Of a stretch of DNA of 37,630 bases, positions 17,237-27,352 are shown one piece after another. This stretch comes from Eubacteriales bacterium. GTDB lineage: Bacteria > Bacillota > Clostridia > Lachnospirales > Lachnospiraceae. Every line of letters begins with the position of its first letter. The stretch's first letter is position 1. A program made the position numbers and the translations under genes. The stretch covers positions 1 to 37,630 of the forward strand of contig JAUNCG010000021.1 of NCBI GenBank assembly GCA_030526715.1. The letters are read 5' to 3'. Below the pieces are notes generated by a model. That model did not search any database. It saw nothing but the letters and a program-made list of their open reading frames with translations, and was not told where the DNA came from.

Positions 17237-19096
17237 TTAAATAAGAGACTGTGATTTATGGAAGAATTCATATACCTTTTGTGCCGCTCCCATATTCATA
17301 GATTCTGTGGAGGCCAGTTCCTCCAGCGAAGCGTCCCGTACAGCCTCTACAGACTTAAATCGCCGCATCAACGCCTTTCTTCTCTTGTCTCCGATCCCCT
17401 CGATATCATCCAGCACGGAATGTACCTGTTGCTTACTGCGCAGGGAACGATGGTACTCAATCGCAAAGCGATGTGCTTCGTCCTGAATTCTGGTGATCAG
17501 GTGAAAGCCTTCCGAATCCCGGTCAATACCGATCTCTTCATTATTGAAATACAGTCCTCTTGTCCGATGATTGTCATCCTTGACCATGCCACAGACAGGA
17601 ATCTGCAATCCCAGCTGCTCCAACACGCGAAGCGCCACATTGACCTGCCCCTTTCCTCCGTCCATCATGATCAGATCCGGGAAACGGCTAAAGCTGCCAA
17701 ATTCCTTTTTATTCTCTGCCTGCTCTTCCATACCGTGTGTAAACCGTCTGGTCAGCACTTCCTCCATGCTGGCATAGTCATCGGGTCCCATAACCGATTT
17801 GATCTTGAATTTACGGTAATCACTGCGTTTCGGCTTGCCTTTTTCATAAACCACCATAGATCCGACGGATTCAAAGCCGCTGATATTTGAAATATCAAAA
17901 GCTTCCACACGCACTACATTCTCCATCTGTAGCAACCCTGCAATCTCCTTCATGGCGCCGATGGTCCGTCCTTCTTCTCTTTTGATCTTCTCACGATCCT
18001 GCGTCAATACCATGAGCGCGTTCTTCTCAGCCAGCTCTACCAGCTTTTCCTTGCTGCCCCGCTGCGGCACCCGAAGATACACACGACCTCCTCTGCGGCC
18101 TCCCAGCCACTCTTCGATGATCTCACTGTCCTCTACCGCTTCCTGCAGCATGATCTCCCGTGGAATGAAGGGGGTGCCGGAATAAAACTGCTTCAAAAAG
18201 CTGTCCAAAATGGCTGCTCTGGTATCGTTCGGCGCTACACGCAGATAAAAATGATCCCTGCCGATGAGCTTGCCGCCGCGCACAAAAAATACCTGCACTA
18301 CCGCATCCCGATCATCCGTAGCCACCGCGATGACGTCCTTATCCTCTCCGTCCCCGGAGGTGATCTTCTGCTTCTGAGCCACCTGTTTTACGCTGTTTAA
18401 CAGCTCTCTCTGCTCAATAGCAGCTTCAAAATCCAGCCGTTCTGCCGCCTCGTTCATACGCTCCTCCAGCATACTCAGTACCGGATTATAGTTACCGTTC
18501 AAAAACTCTATAGCCTGATTTATCTGCGCACGATATTCCTCTTTGCCGATATATCCCTGACACGGCGCCTTGCACTGCTTGATGTGATAATTCAAGCAGG
18601 GGCGCTCCTTCCCGATATCCCTCGGCAATACACGATGACAGGTACGCAGCTTATAGAGCTTCACGATAAGCTCTATCGTATCCTTGACAGCCCCGGCGCT
18701 GGTATAGGGTCCAAAGTATCTTGACTTATCCTTTTTCATGGTACGTGAAAAAATGACCCGCGGAAACTCCTCCCCCACCGTCACCTTGATATACGGATAG
18801 GTTTTATCGTCCTTCAGCATCGTATTGTATTTCGGACGATGCTCCTTGATCAGATTACACTCCAGTACCAGAGCCTCCAGCTCGGAATCCGTAACGATGT
18901 ATTCAAATCTTCGGATTTTCGTCACCATCCGTTCGATCTTCGGTCCTTTATTCCGGCTCGTCTGAAAATACTGGCGCACACGGTTCCTCAGGCTCACCGC
19001 TTTGCCAACATAAATGATCGCGTCCTTCGCATCATGCATAATATAAACTCCCGGCTTAGCCGGGAGTTTTTTTAATTCTTCCTGAATATCAAACAT
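17237..19096 (-). CDS. uvrC: Excinuclease ABC subunit C
   Basis: UvrC makes the two incisions around DNA damage once UvrAB has loaded. The 619-residue product has the GIY-YIG nuclease domain at the start ([20 protein letters not shown]), a UvrB-contacting UVR motif near residues 200-235, the C-terminal RNase H-like nuclease domain ([23 protein letters not shown]) and tandem helix-hairpin-helix at the end ([13 protein letters not shown]). The open frame begins with a TTG at 19108, but the ATG at 19096 has GGAG 6 bases upstream and gives the usual [12 protein letters not shown] start. It follows galE by 36 bases; a functional link is not expected. Confidence 0.96.
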   Translation of the reverse strand: MFDIQEELKKLPAKPGVYIMHDAKDAIIYVGKAVSLRNRVRQYFQTSRNKGPKIERMVTKIRRFEYIVTDSELEALVLECNLIKEHRPKYNTMLKDDKTYPYIKVTVGEEFPRVIFSRTMKKDKSRYFGPYTSAGAVKDTIELIVKLYKLRTCHRVLPRDIGKERPCLNYHIKQCKAPCQGYIGKEEYRAQINQAIEFLNGNYNPVLSMLEERMNEAAERLDFEAAIEQRELLNSVKQVAQKQKITSGDGEDKDVIAVATDDRDAVVQVFFVRGGKLIGRDHFYLRVAPNDTRAAILDSFLKQFYSGTPFIPREIMLQEAVEDSEIIEEWLGGRRGGRVYLRVPQRGSKEKLVELAEKNALMVLTQDREKIKREEGRTIGAMKEIAGLLQMENVVRVEAFDISNISGFESVGSMVVYEKGKPKRSDYRKFKIKSVMGPDDYASMEEVLTRRFTHGMEEQAENKKEFGSFSRFPDLIMMDGGKGQVNVALRVLEQLGLQIPVCGMVKDDNHRTRGLYFNNEEIGIDRDSEGFHLITRIQDEAHRFAIEYHRSLRSKQQVHSVLDDIEGIGDKRRKALMRRFKSVEAVRDASLEELASTESMNMGAAQKVYEFFHKSQSLI

Positions 19097-19132
19097 GTAA
19101 TTCTCCAAATGATGTTCTGCTATCGAATGGTC

Positions 19133-20152
19133 TTAATTCTCACCATATCCATTCGGATTGTTGCTCTGCCATCTCCAGCTATCGGCACACATCTCCTCAA
19201 TACCCTTCTCTGCTACCCAGCCAAGCTCCTTTTTTGCCTTTGACGGATCTGCATAGCAGGTAGCGATATCACCTGCACGGCGCGGGCGGATCTGATACGG
19301 AAGCTTTTTGCCGCAGGCCTTTTCAAACGCATGCAATACCTCCAGCACACTATAGCCTTTTCCGGTTCCCAGATTGTAGATGCTCACACCGGCCTTTTCC
19401 TCCAGCTTCTTAATAGCCTTCACATGCCCCTTTGCGAGATCTACCACATGGATGTAGTCCCGCACACCGGTGCCATCCGGAGTATCATAATCGTCGCCGA
19501 ATACGCCCAATGCTTCCAGCTTACCCACTGCCACCTGTGCGATATACGGAACCAGATTGTTCGGAATCCCCTTCGGATCCTCTCCGATCAGTCCGCTCTC
19601 ATGCGCACCGATAGGATTAAAATAGCGAAGAAGTACTACATTCCATTCCTGATCTGCCACATGCAGATCTGTCAGCACCTGCTCGAGCATCCCCTTTGTC
19701 TGTCCGTAAGGATTTGTGATCTTACCCTTCGGACATTCCTCCGTAATCGGAATAAAGGCCGGATCTCCGTATACTGTGGCAGAGGAGCTGAAGATGATAT
19801 TCTTCACTCCATGATTGCGCATCACGTCACAGAGAAGAAACGTTCCGGTCATATTGTTATGATAATACTCCAACGGCTTCGCTACCGACTCTCCGACTGC
19901 CTTAAGCCCTGCAAAATGAATCACAGACTCGATCTGCTCCGCATCAAAAATGCGATTCAGCGCCTCTTTATCCAAAAGATCTGCCTGATAGAACTTCACC
20001 TTTTTCCCGGTGATCTGCTCCACACGGTCGATCGCCTTCTCACTGGAATTATAAAGATTGTCTACCACTACGACCTCATAGCCTTCATTCAGTAATTCTA
20101 CACAGGTATGACTGCCGATATATCCGGCACCTCCGGTCACTAAAATTGCCAT
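19133..20152 (-). CDS. galE: UDP-glucose 4-epimerase
   Basis: GalE interconverts UDP-glucose and UDP-galactose with bound NAD. The 339-residue product has the Rossmann loop GGAGYIGSH at residues 7-15, the catalytic Ser124 in SSSATVYG, and Tyr149-x-x-x-Lys153 in [19 protein letters not shown] and [13 protein letters not shown] are typical of the extended SDR family. GGAGG lies 8 bases upstream. Ahead of it are two TATAAT hexamers in an AT-rich stretch (20169-20181), though without a clear -35. Together with the neighbouring nucleotidyltransferase it may feed sugar nucleotides to surface polymers. Confidence 0.96.
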   Translation of the reverse strand: MAILVTGGAGYIGSHTCVELLNEGYEVVVVDNLYNSSEKAIDRVEQITGKKVKFYQADLLDKEALNRIFDAEQIESVIHFAGLKAVGESVAKPLEYYHNNMTGTFLLCDVMRNHGVKNIIFSSSATVYGDPAFIPITEECPKGKITNPYGQTKGMLEQVLTDLHVADQEWNVVLLRYFNPIGAHESGLIGEDPKGIPNNLVPYIAQVAVGKLEALGVFGDDYDTPDGTGVRDYIHVVDLAKGHVKAIKKLEEKAGVSIYNLGTGKGYSVLEVLHAFEKACGKKLPYQIRPRRAGDIATCYADPSKAKKELGWVAEKGIEEMCADSWRWQSNNPNGYGEN

Positions 20153-20217
20153 TTTCTCTTCCTCCCATATTATACATTATATATTATTATTTCTGTATTA
20201 TCATGAAGCTGTGATGC

Positions 20218-21141
20218 TTACTTCTCCCAGAGCTTCTCCGGATAAAGCCCCTGCTCCTTCAGCTCTCTGATGGCCTTTACCACCATAGGCTTATCTTCCT
20301 TATAGGTCACACCGTACCAGCGATCCTTTGTCGTCAATACCTTGACCGTAGCCTTTCCCTCCTGCACCAGATCATCTACCGCAAAGGGAAGGAAATACTC
20401 ACATTTCAGCGGGTTCTTCTCCAGATTCTCCTGCAGGAACTTCGGAAAACCATCCTTCAGCTCCTGAAGCAGACTGTGGGAAAATCCCCACATATTCATA
20501 GATACGATGCTGTCCGCAGACAGCTCCACCCATGAAATTCCATCATCCTCCGTGTAAGCTGCTCCGTTGCCTCTTCGTTCAATGCGGGTACGCTCATGAA
20601 TGCTCTGCAGCATTCCCTGCCCGTCGGTCGTACATACCCCCCGGGCCACATGGCCATTCTCCGTCAGCGTATTCTTCAGTACGTAGCCCACCATGGCATA
20701 GCGATACTTCTCATCATCACGGTTCGTCGTAAGATAATCATATAACAGCTGATACGCATTGCTGCCATAATAGTCGTCTGCATTGATCACTACAAAGGGA
20801 CCGTCGATCTTATCCATTGCGCTCAAAACCGCATGTCCCGTTCCAAAAGGCTTCACCCTGCCCTCCGGTACCTGAAATCCTTCCGGCAGACTGTTCAGCT
20901 CCTGATATGCATAGCTCACATTGACGTATTTTTCTATCCGGTTACCGATGCGCTCCCGAAAATCAGCCTCATTTTCTTTTTTAATGATAAATACGACCTT
21001 TTCAAATCCGGCTCGAACCGCATCATAGATGGAAAAATCCATGATGATATGTCCATATTCATCGATCGGATCGATCTGCTTTAATCCGCCATACCGGCTG
21101 CCCATACCGGCCGCCATGATCACTAACGTTGGTTTCTGCAT
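20218..21141 (-). CDS. Sugar-nucleotide-type nucleotidyltransferase
   Basis: A 307-residue protein with a nucleotidyltransferase Rossmann-like domain: the N-terminal MAAGMGSRYGGLKQ is the nucleotide-binding loop of sugar-1-phosphate nucleotidylyltransferases, followed by KPFGTGHAVLSA and the metal-binding VINADDYYG. The family would join an NTP to a sugar-1-phosphate or similar acceptor; the sugar cannot be told here. The C-terminal part lacks the left-handed helix repeats of GlmU or GlgC. It lies between galE and a secreted amidase and 15 bases after the latter, so a role in wall or capsule precursors is plausible but inferred. Confidence 0.88.
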   Translation of the reverse strand: MQKPTLVIMAAGMGSRYGGLKQIDPIDEYGHIIMDFSIYDAVRAGFEKVVFIIKKENEADFRERIGNRIEKYVNVSYAYQELNSLPEGFQVPEGRVKPFGTGHAVLSAMDKIDGPFVVINADDYYGSNAYQLLYDYLTTNRDDEKYRYAMVGYVLKNTLTENGHVARGVCTTDGQGMLQSIHERTRIERRGNGAAYTEDDGISWVELSADSIVSMNMWGFSHSLLQELKDGFPKFLQENLEKNPLKCEYFLPFAVDDLVQEGKATVKVLTTKDRWYGVTYKEDKPMVVKAIRELKEQGLYPEKLWEK

Positions 21142-21156
21142 TATGCTTTCCCTTTC

Positions 21157-22398
21157 CTACTTATCTGTACACACTCCGTTATTATTGAAATGATATTTTC
21201 TTCCGCCGATAGTCACTGTAGTATTCTGATAGGCCGCACCGGTCTTACTCAGATAAAACCAGTTGCCGCTCCTGCTGCTGTGCAGCCAATAGTTCTTCAG
21301 CATACGACCATTGACCTTGCTGAAATAGTATTTTTCTTTACCGATCTTAATCCACTCTGTCTTCTGCTCGAAGGTCTTCTTTGAAAAATAGTATTTATTT
21401 CCTCCGATAGACTGAAAGCCACCCACAGCTGCTCCCGTCTCCCTGTCAAAATAATATGTCTTTTTCTTATAGGTCTGCCATCCGAGCTTCAGACGTCCAC
21501 GGCTATCCGTATAATAGTACTTGCCGCCGACCTTCACAAATCCGGTCTTACGCGCTCCGTTCGCGCCGAGAATGTACATATGCCTTCCCACTTTAACTGC
21601 ACCGGTCTGCTTCACTCCGTCGATATAGTAAAAATACTTGCCGTTCTTCTTCTCCCATCCGGTAATTCCCGTATTCTCCGTCGATGTCTGCTCTGTCTTT
21701 TTCTTTAAGCCGTAGTAGTTGGCGATACCGGCCGCATCCGCTACGCCGAGAGCCTTCAGCTGCGCATTCGTGGTCATATAATTCTTACAGTCCTCGGGAT
21801 TGCTGATAAAGCAATGCTCAATGATCATGCTCGGAATCTTATATTTCATACCAAACACAATAATCCCCAGCTCATCATCTATCCAGAAGCCGTTGTTCTT
21901 CATTCCAACTCTGGCGCTGAGCTGACCTAGAATCGCCGTAGCCAGCGCTCTGGACTCTCTGGCATATGAATTACCGTCCGACCATCTGCTCTTTGAAGGG
22001 ACACATGCAAAGCATCCTGTCAGATTCGTGTCCTTTATCTTTGAAGAAGCATTGATATGTACGCTCACCAACGCATCCGCGCCATACCTCTTGGCAATCA
22101 GCAGACGTTCTTCACGATTCATGGTCTTGGAATTATCCGTACGCGTCATATGCACGGTTACGCCGTCGTAGGTCTCCAGCTCTTCCACCAGATACTTCGA
22201 AATCTCCAGATTGATCAGTTCCTCACGATATTCTCCGAAGCTCCACGTACGTCGTGCTCCGGCCTCATTGCCCCCGTGTCCCGGATCGACCACAATAACA
22301 ACATCATCTTCTGCGGCCCATGCCACAACAGGTGCTACACAGCAAATCAACAGCAGAAAAAACAACCCTGCTGCCACTTTCTTCATTCTTCCGTACAT
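21157..22398 (-). CDS. Secreted N-acetylmuramoyl-L-alanine amidase with wall-binding repeats
   Basis: A 413-residue exported wall hydrolase. The signal peptide spans about residues 1-29 (basic start, long hydrophobic core, AWA before AED). The amidase type 3 (AmiC-like zinc) domain follows: DPGHGGNEAGA (His41), the REELINLE glutamate, VHINAS and the C-terminal IIEHCFISNPED glutamate. From about residue 245 to the end are tandem aromatic-glycine repeats of the choline/cell-wall binding type (GWEKKNGKYFYY, GFVKVGGKYYY, KTEWIKIGKEKYYF and others, about six to eight). It would cut the bond between MurNAc and L-Ala while anchored to the wall. GAGGG lies 6 bases before the ATG. It is separated from ftsZ by a hairpin. 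Confidence 0.94.
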   Translation of the reverse strand: MYGRMKKVAAGLFFLLLICCVAPVVAWAAEDDVVIVVDPGHGGNEAGARRTWSFGEYREELINLEISKYLVEELETYDGVTVHMTRTDNSKTMNREERLLIAKRYGADALVSVHINASSKIKDTNLTGCFACVPSKSRWSDGNSYARESRALATAILGQLSARVGMKNNGFWIDDELGIIVFGMKYKIPSMIIEHCFISNPEDCKNYMTTNAQLKALGVADAAGIANYYGLKKKTEQTSTENTGITGWEKKNGKYFYYIDGVKQTGAVKVGRHMYILGANGARKTGFVKVGGKYYYTDSRGRLKLGWQTYKKKTYYFDRETGAAVGGFQSIGGNKYYFSKKTFEQKTEWIKIGKEKYYFSKVNGRMLKNYWLHSSRSGNWFYLSKTGAAYQNTTVTIGGRKYHFNNNGVCTDK

Positions 22399-22437
22399 CT
22401 TTTGCCCTCAAATTCTTTATTTTCTATATTAAGCAGT

Positions 22438-22468
22438 AATAGAGTTCCCGCTAAGGAACTCTATTTTC
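22438..22468 (-). terminator. Hairpin after ftsZ
   Basis: An 11-bp perfect stem (22438-22448 with 22455-22465) and a 6-base loop lie 6 bases past the ftsZ stop. On the minus side the trailing sequence has few T residues, so termination may be partial. It marks the end of the dcw cluster. Confidence 0.6.
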
Positions 22469-22471
22469 GTA

Positions 22472-23635
22472 TTATCTTCTCTTCAGAAAATCCGGAATCT
22501 GGATATCTCTCTCCTGCACTCTGCTCTCCGGAGCCTTCACTCTGCCCGGAGTCGGAGCAGTCTGAGTCGTCGTAGATACCGGAGCCGGAGTCGGCACACG
22601 GAAACCGGAAGCTGTCCCGGTACTGCGTCCGAAGTCAGGTACAATTCTCTTATTTGCTGTCTGCTTCGGTGTCTGGGCGTCTGATACATCTGTCAGACCA
22701 GTGGCAATGACCGTGATACTCGCCTCGTCTGCGTATGTATCGTCATACATCGCACCAAATATAATATTCGCATTCTCGCCGGCCAGCTCCTGTACATAGC
22801 TTGCAGCGTCATTGGCATCCATCAGGGAAATGTCGCCGGAAATATTGATAATCACATGTGACGCACCGTTGATGGTCGTCTCAAGCAACGGGCTGGCTAC
22901 CGCCTGCTTTACAGCCTCCAGAGCCTTGTCATCACCCTTAGCCTGTCCGATACCGATATGTGCAATTCCCTTATCTGTCATAACCGTCTGGACATCCGCA
23001 AAATCCAGATTGATCAGCGCCGGCAGATTGATCAGGTCTGTAATACCCTGTACGGCCTGCTGCAGTACCTCGTCCGCCTTCTTCAAGGCCTCCGGCATGG
23101 TAGTTCTGCGATCTACGATCTCCAGCAGCTTATCGTTCGGGATCACGATCAGCGTATCCACATTATCCTTCAGCTTCTCAATACCTGCCAGAGCATTATT
23201 CATACGGGTCTTCGCCTCAAAACGGAACGGCTTCGTCACAACGCCTACCGTAAGAATCCCCATCTCCTTGGCTATGCCTGCAACCACCGGAGCTGCACCG
23301 GTACCGGTACCGCCTCCCATTCCGCAGGTAACGAACACCATATCGGCTCCCTGAATCGCCTGCTTGATCTCCTCCGCGCTCTCCTCCGCAGCCTGCTGGC
23401 CAACCTGAGGCTTCGCACCGGCACCAAGTCCCTTCGTCACCTTCTCACCGATCTGGATCGTATGGGGAGCTCTGCAAAGCTCCAACGCCTGTTTATCTGT
23501 ATTAACTCCAATGAACTCGACACCGGCAATCGCTTCGTCTACCATTCTGTTCACCGCATTATTGCCTGCGCCACCGACGCCAACCACTATAATCTTTGCT
23601 GCAGCCTCGGTTTCATTTGACATGATCTCTAACAA
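22472..23635 (-). CDS. ftsZ: Cell division protein FtsZ
   Basis: The tubulin-like GTPase that forms the division ring. The 387-residue protein has [15 protein letters not shown] at the start, the tubulin signature [10 protein letters not shown] (107-116), TKPFRFE, and the [11 protein letters not shown] synergy loop. After a Pro/Thr-rich linker the conserved C-terminal peptide IPDFLKRR is intact. The start is most likely TTG at 23635: AAGGAGG ends 7 bases upstream, and the product MLEI matches the MLEF start known from Bacillus FtsZ. An in-frame ATG at 23623 is 19 bases from that site. It is last in the dcw cluster and has its own promoter and a leader hairpin. Confidence 0.97.
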   Translation of the reverse strand: MLEIMSNETEAAAKIIVVGVGGAGNNAVNRMVDEAIAGVEFIGVNTDKQALELCRAPHTIQIGEKVTKGLGAGAKPQVGQQAAEESAEEIKQAIQGADMVFVTCGMGGGTGTGAAPVVAGIAKEMGILTVGVVTKPFRFEAKTRMNNALAGIEKLKDNVDTLIVIPNDKLLEIVDRRTTMPEALKKADEVLQQAVQGITDLINLPALINLDFADVQTVMTDKGIAHIGIGQAKGDDKALEAVKQAVASPLLETTINGASHVIINISGDISLMDANDAASYVQELAGENANIIFGAMYDDTYADEASITVIATGLTDVSDAQTPKQTANKRIVPDFGRSTGTASGFRVPTPAPVSTTTQTAPTPGRVKAPESRVQERDIQIPDFLKRR

Positions 23636-23654
23636 GGTATTTCCTCCTTCTTAA

Positions 23655-23670
23655 GCTGCCTTGCGGCAGC
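23655..23670 (-). promoter_or_regulatory. Hairpin just before the ftsZ ribosome binding site
   Basis: A perfect 6-bp stem GCTGCC/GGCAGC with a 4-base loop ends a few bases before AAGGAGG. It is not followed by a T run, so it is not a terminator. It could shape ribosome access or mRNA stability; that is inference. Confidence 0.5.
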
Positions 23671-23689
23671 ATATTACACTATTTCTTCT

Positions 23690-23718
23690 ATCATATAGTT
23701 TTTTACTCAATTTATCAA
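23690..23718 (-). promoter_or_regulatory. Promoter dedicated to ftsZ
   Basis: Reading minus, TTGATA (23718-23713), exactly 17 bases, then TATGAT (23695-23690): five of six matches in each box. It lies between the ftsQ stop and ftsZ and gives a leader of about 48 bases. Confidence 0.75.
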
Positions 23719-23731
23719 GCATTTTCTTTGT

Positions 23732-24772
23732 TTAATTCAAAATATATGCGCCTGTATATGGGTCAATATATCCATATCCGTCGGAAATGATACTTCCATC
23801 CTCATTCAGATATAATTGTTCCGTATTATTTGTAACATTTCCTGCCGGATCCGTGTAGGTCTGGTTCCCGGAGGTATCTGTAGAGAAAGATCCCTCGCCC
23901 CCCGTTTTTGCATCATCTCCCGCTTCATCTGAGCCGTCCTGCGCATGCTCGTCCTCCCCGGCAGTATCTCCGTCTCCATTCTCTCCGGCCTCACCGTCCG
24001 AGCCGTTAACGTTCATGATCAGCTCCTCTTCGCCCTTCTCGCCCTTCTTAAATGTGATGGTTCTGGTATCCGAGGTATAATTCTCCATATGAAGTGTGCC
24101 GGACAGACCCTCAAGCTCCGGAAACAGTGCTTTCAGATTCGACAATTTTTCCTCCATATACGCGCTGCTTCCCATCATGACCCGGTTATCCTTAAAGTAC
24201 AGGATCAGCTCCTGTTTATCATCATAGTGTACTTCCTTGGGATTCAGCCCGCTCTGATAAATGAGCTGTGCCTCTGTAATAATGTCATTCAGGAAAGACT
24301 CCTCTGCCACCGGAAGCTGCTGCGATACCTGCGGCTCCGTAATCGTGATCCCGGAATAGGGCGGTATGCCCTCGCGCTGTTCCTGTGAGATCTCCACTAC
24401 CATACCGTCACGATCAAAATATACCAGAGAACCGTTGAACATCAGATATCCCACGATCGTCTTCTCATATACCGTAATCTTCACATGATAGGGATTGATC
24501 ATTGAGACCTCCACATCACTCAGGAATGGCAGAAGAGACGCCGCATCCGTATTGCCATATTTCCATGTCAGATAAATAGAATTCTCGCTCATAGAATCCG
24601 ACATTACCATATTCTGGATCTCCTCCGCCGAATAGTACTCGTTACCGACCACATCGACCTGACGGATATGGAACAATCCAAAGAAGATCGCCGCGCAGAT
24701 CGCCACAACTCCAAGCAGTACCAGCGCCGCAATTTTAAATACATTTCCGCTGTTTCTCCTTTGTAACTGCAT
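23732..24772 (-). CDS. ftsQ: Cell division protein FtsQ/DivIB
   Basis: A bitopic membrane protein of 346 residues that links the septal synthase to the Z ring. A short basic cytoplasmic tail precedes one membrane segment (about 13-33). The POTRA domain starts at IRQVDVVGNEYYSAEEIQNMV, and the beta domain follows with a conserved VHYDDKQELILYFKDNRVMMGSS region. After about residue 250 there is an unusual acidic, low-complexity tail (repeated Gly, Asp, Glu) ending in YGYIDPYTGAYILN. The Shine-Dalgarno is weak (AAAGG). It is between ftsW and ftsZ, the usual place. Confidence 0.9.
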   Translation of the reverse strand: MQLQRRNSGNVFKIAALVLLGVVAICAAIFFGLFHIRQVDVVGNEYYSAEEIQNMVMSDSMSENSIYLTWKYGNTDAASLLPFLSDVEVSMINPYHVKITVYEKTIVGYLMFNGSLVYFDRDGMVVEISQEQREGIPPYSGITITEPQVSQQLPVAEESFLNDIITEAQLIYQSGLNPKEVHYDDKQELILYFKDNRVMMGSSAYMEEKLSNLKALFPELEGLSGTLHMENYTSDTRTITFKKGEKGEEELIMNVNGSDGEAGENGDGDTAGEDEHAQDGSDEAGDDAKTGGEGSFSTDTSGNQTYTDPAGNVTNNTEQLYLNEDGSIISDGYGYIDPYTGAYILN

Positions 24773-24828
24773 ACCTTTACGTACCTTTCCTTTTATTCCC
24801 GCGAACAGCGAGCCTCGCTATCCGTCAG

Positions 24829-25917
24829 TTACCATCTGTCATAACGGCTGACAGACAACGCCAGCCCCATCTCCGCAAGTAAAAATAACACGGAGGTACC
24901 ACCATAGCTGATAAATGGCAGTGTGATCCCGGTATTCGGAATCGTATTTGTCACAACCGCGACATTCAGGATTACCTGAATCGCCATATGTCCCAGAATC
25001 CCCGCCACGATCAATGCACCGGACAGATCCGGCGCATGCACCGCAATCACCAGAAACCGCCACAGCATCAGCAAAAAAAGCAATAGCACCAGAAGCGCTC
25101 CGATCATCCCAAGCTCCTCGCAAATTATAGAAAATATCATATCATTCTGCGCCTCCGGTACAAATCCCAGCTTCTGAATACTCTCCCCCAGCCCTCTGCC
25201 GAACAATCCGCCGGAGCCAATGGCATACAGACCCTGAATCGTCTGAAATCCCTTTTCAAAATTCTCCGGGTTTCTCCAGATCGCCAGTCGTTCCAGACGA
25301 TACTGCTCCGCCATCAAAAAAATCGTTACAAAGGACACGCCTGTAATTCCGATCCATAAAAATGGAAGATATCGCGGATTCGAGACGAAGGCAAGTATCA
25401 CTGCAATTCCCAAAATAATAATCGCCGTGCTCAGATTGTTTGTGCCAACAAGCGCGACAATCGGAAGCGTCATGCCTATCGTCACAATCAGTGACAGCAG
25501 TCCGTTGGATGACTTTTTTCTCCGGCTGATCATACAGGCCAGAACCAAAATGACCGCAGGCTTGGCAAGCTCGGACGGTTGAAAAGAAACAGGTCCCAGC
25601 GACAGCCAGCGTCTGGAGCCGTTATAGGAATCACCGAATAGCAGCACCGCACCCGATAGCAGCATGGAAAGCGCATAAACCGCAGGTGAAAAGCACAAGA
25701 TCCTGTGATAATCCATTCTGGTCACTATCGCCATGGCTACCAGTCCGATTCCCGTAGCCAACAGCTGTTTTTTGAAATAATATCCCGGATCCGAAAAACG
25801 CACCCGACCATTGTATGTACTGGTACTGTAAAGCATCACCAGCCCGAACATCACGAACACCAGCACGATTATCTGCAGTAACATGTCCGGATACTTCCGT
25901 CCTGTCCGCAACATCAT
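24829..25917 (-). CDS. ftsW: FtsW/RodA/SpoVE family peptidoglycan polymerase
   Basis: A SEDS-family glycosyltransferase of 362 residues with about ten membrane segments. It has the N-terminal GLVMLYST, the large outside loop with GLGESIQKLGFVPEAQNDMIFS and the C-terminal PNTGITLPFISYGGTS that defines the family. It polymerises lipid II with a class B PBP partner, and two such PBPs lie upstream. Its place between murD and ftsQ favours FtsW; SpoVE cannot be excluded. The start is uncertain: GGAGG touches the first ATG (25917); the second ATG is 3 bases away and a TTG codon (25911) is 6 bases away. murG, commonly next to it, is absent. Confidence 0.92.
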   Translation of the reverse strand: MMLRTGRKYPDMLLQIIVLVFVMFGLVMLYSTSTYNGRVRFSDPGYYFKKQLLATGIGLVAMAIVTRMDYHRILCFSPAVYALSMLLSGAVLLFGDSYNGSRRWLSLGPVSFQPSELAKPAVILVLACMISRRKKSSNGLLSLIVTIGMTLPIVALVGTNNLSTAIIILGIAVILAFVSNPRYLPFLWIGITGVSFVTIFLMAEQYRLERLAIWRNPENFEKGFQTIQGLYAIGSGGLFGRGLGESIQKLGFVPEAQNDMIFSIICEELGMIGALLVLLLFLLMLWRFLVIAVHAPDLSGALIVAGILGHMAIQVILNVAVVTNTIPNTGITLPFISYGGTSVLFLLAEMGLALSVSRYDRW

Positions 25918-25981
25918 CCTCCATACATCATATTATTTAACGAAGAACGCTTTGGCAGCTCTGTCGCTCATCCTGTGCTGC

Positions 25982-27337
25982 TTACAGAGCCTGCACCAGC
26001 TCCTTAAATCTGCGTCCCCGCACCTCATAGTTGGGGAACATCCCCCAGCTCGCACACGCCGGTGAGAGCAGCACAGCGTCTCCCGGATTTGCATGCTCCG
26101 CACAGAATGCTACCGCGTCTTCCAGACTGTCCTTCAGCACAATATCCGTAAATCCACATGCTCTGGCTGTCTTGGCGATCTTCTCTCTTGTCTGGCCGAT
26201 CAGAACCAAATAACGTACCTTTCCGTCAAAGGCCTGAATCCATTCCTCATAAGAGGACTCCTTGTCATAACCGCCGCCAATCAGCAGTGTCGGGCGATCC
26301 ATAGCCTGAATCCCCTTGATGGCCGCATCCGGATTCGTTCCCTTAGAGTCGTTGTAATACACTACCCCACGAACTTCTTTCACAAATTCGATGCGATGCT
26401 CTACCGCCGTAAACTTACGCAACACCTCGCGAATATCCTTCGGAGATATCCCATACGCAAGCGCCATGGCTGTAGCCGCCATAACGTTCTCATGATTATG
26501 TCTTCCCGGAAGCTTCAGCTCCTTCGTGCTGCAGATCAGGAGCTTCTTGCTCCCATCGTTGAATACAATGTTCTCTCCCTCCAGATAGATTCCCTGTTCC
26601 AATATATGCATACTGCTGAAGAATATCACCCTGCATCTGAGCGTCTTTCCAAATTCCCGAAGCACCTCATCCTCATAATTCAGCACGCAGGTATCCTCCG
26701 TTCCCTGATTCTGGGTGATGAGCTCCTTCACACGAATATATTCTTCCATGGTATGATGACGATTCAGGTGATCCGGCGTGATATTCAGAATCGCACTCAC
26801 CCGCGGATGAAATTCATGAATCGTCTCCAGCTGAAAGCTGCTGATCTCCGCGACGGTCACGGAATCCTCCCGTGTCTTCTGCACGATCTCCGTATACGGG
26901 ATACCGATATTTCCCACAATGAAAGAGGACTCCTTCGCATACTCCATGATCGCGCCCAGCAGGCTGGTGGTCGTAGTCTTGCCGTTAGTACCTGTAATAG
27001 CCAGTACATCTCCCCGGCTGTTCTGATACGCCAGCTCGATCTCTCCCGAGATCGGAATTCCTGCTTCCCGCAGCTCCTTCACCATAGGCAGGTCCGTCGG
27101 AACTCCCGGGCTGAGTACCACAAAAGCCAGATCCTTTCGCTTCTCCTGCGGCAGATCTCCGATGCAGATCTCCGCCCGACTATTGTCTGGCAGCTTTGCT
27201 CTGATATCTTCTTCCTTCAACTCACAGTTGCCGTCATACAGCACCGGAATATCCCCGGCACTCTCCAGAAGCTTTGCTGCAGAGATACCGCTGATTCCGG
27301 TACCGAATACCAGCACCCGTCGTGTCTTACTCTCCAT
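25982..27337 (-). CDS. murD: UDP-N-acetylmuramoylalanine--D-glutamate ligase
   Basis: MurD adds D-glutamate to UDP-MurNAc-L-Ala using ATP in the cytoplasm. The 451-residue product has the N-terminal Rossmann-like VFGTGISGISAAKLL, the ATP loop ITGTNGKTTT (114-123), the carbamylated-lysine region NITPDHLNRH, and the C-terminal NDSKGTNPDAAIKGI. AGGAGG lies 10 bases upstream. It begins 16 bases after mraY. The D-glutamate it uses would come from MurI in the same window. Confidence 0.96.
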   Translation of the reverse strand: MESKTRRVLVFGTGISGISAAKLLESAGDIPVLYDGNCELKEEDIRAKLPDNSRAEICIGDLPQEKRKDLAFVVLSPGVPTDLPMVKELREAGIPISGEIELAYQNSRGDVLAITGTNGKTTTTSLLGAIMEYAKESSFIVGNIGIPYTEIVQKTREDSVTVAEISSFQLETIHEFHPRVSAILNITPDHLNRHHTMEEYIRVKELITQNQGTEDTCVLNYEDEVLREFGKTLRCRVIFFSSMHILEQGIYLEGENIVFNDGSKKLLICSTKELKLPGRHNHENVMAATAMALAYGISPKDIREVLRKFTAVEHRIEFVKEVRGVVYYNDSKGTNPDAAIKGIQAMDRPTLLIGGGYDKESSYEEWIQAFDGKVRYLVLIGQTREKIAKTARACGFTDIVLKDSLEDAVAFCAEHANPGDAVLLSPACASWGMFPNYEVRGRRFKELVQAL

Positions 27338-27352
27338 GATATGATTTCCTCC

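Noticed and set aside
20169..20181. Two TATAAT hexamers before galE as promoters
   Set aside because: The stretch is AT-rich and no -35 hexamer lies 16-18 bases upstream of either, so the matches may be chance.
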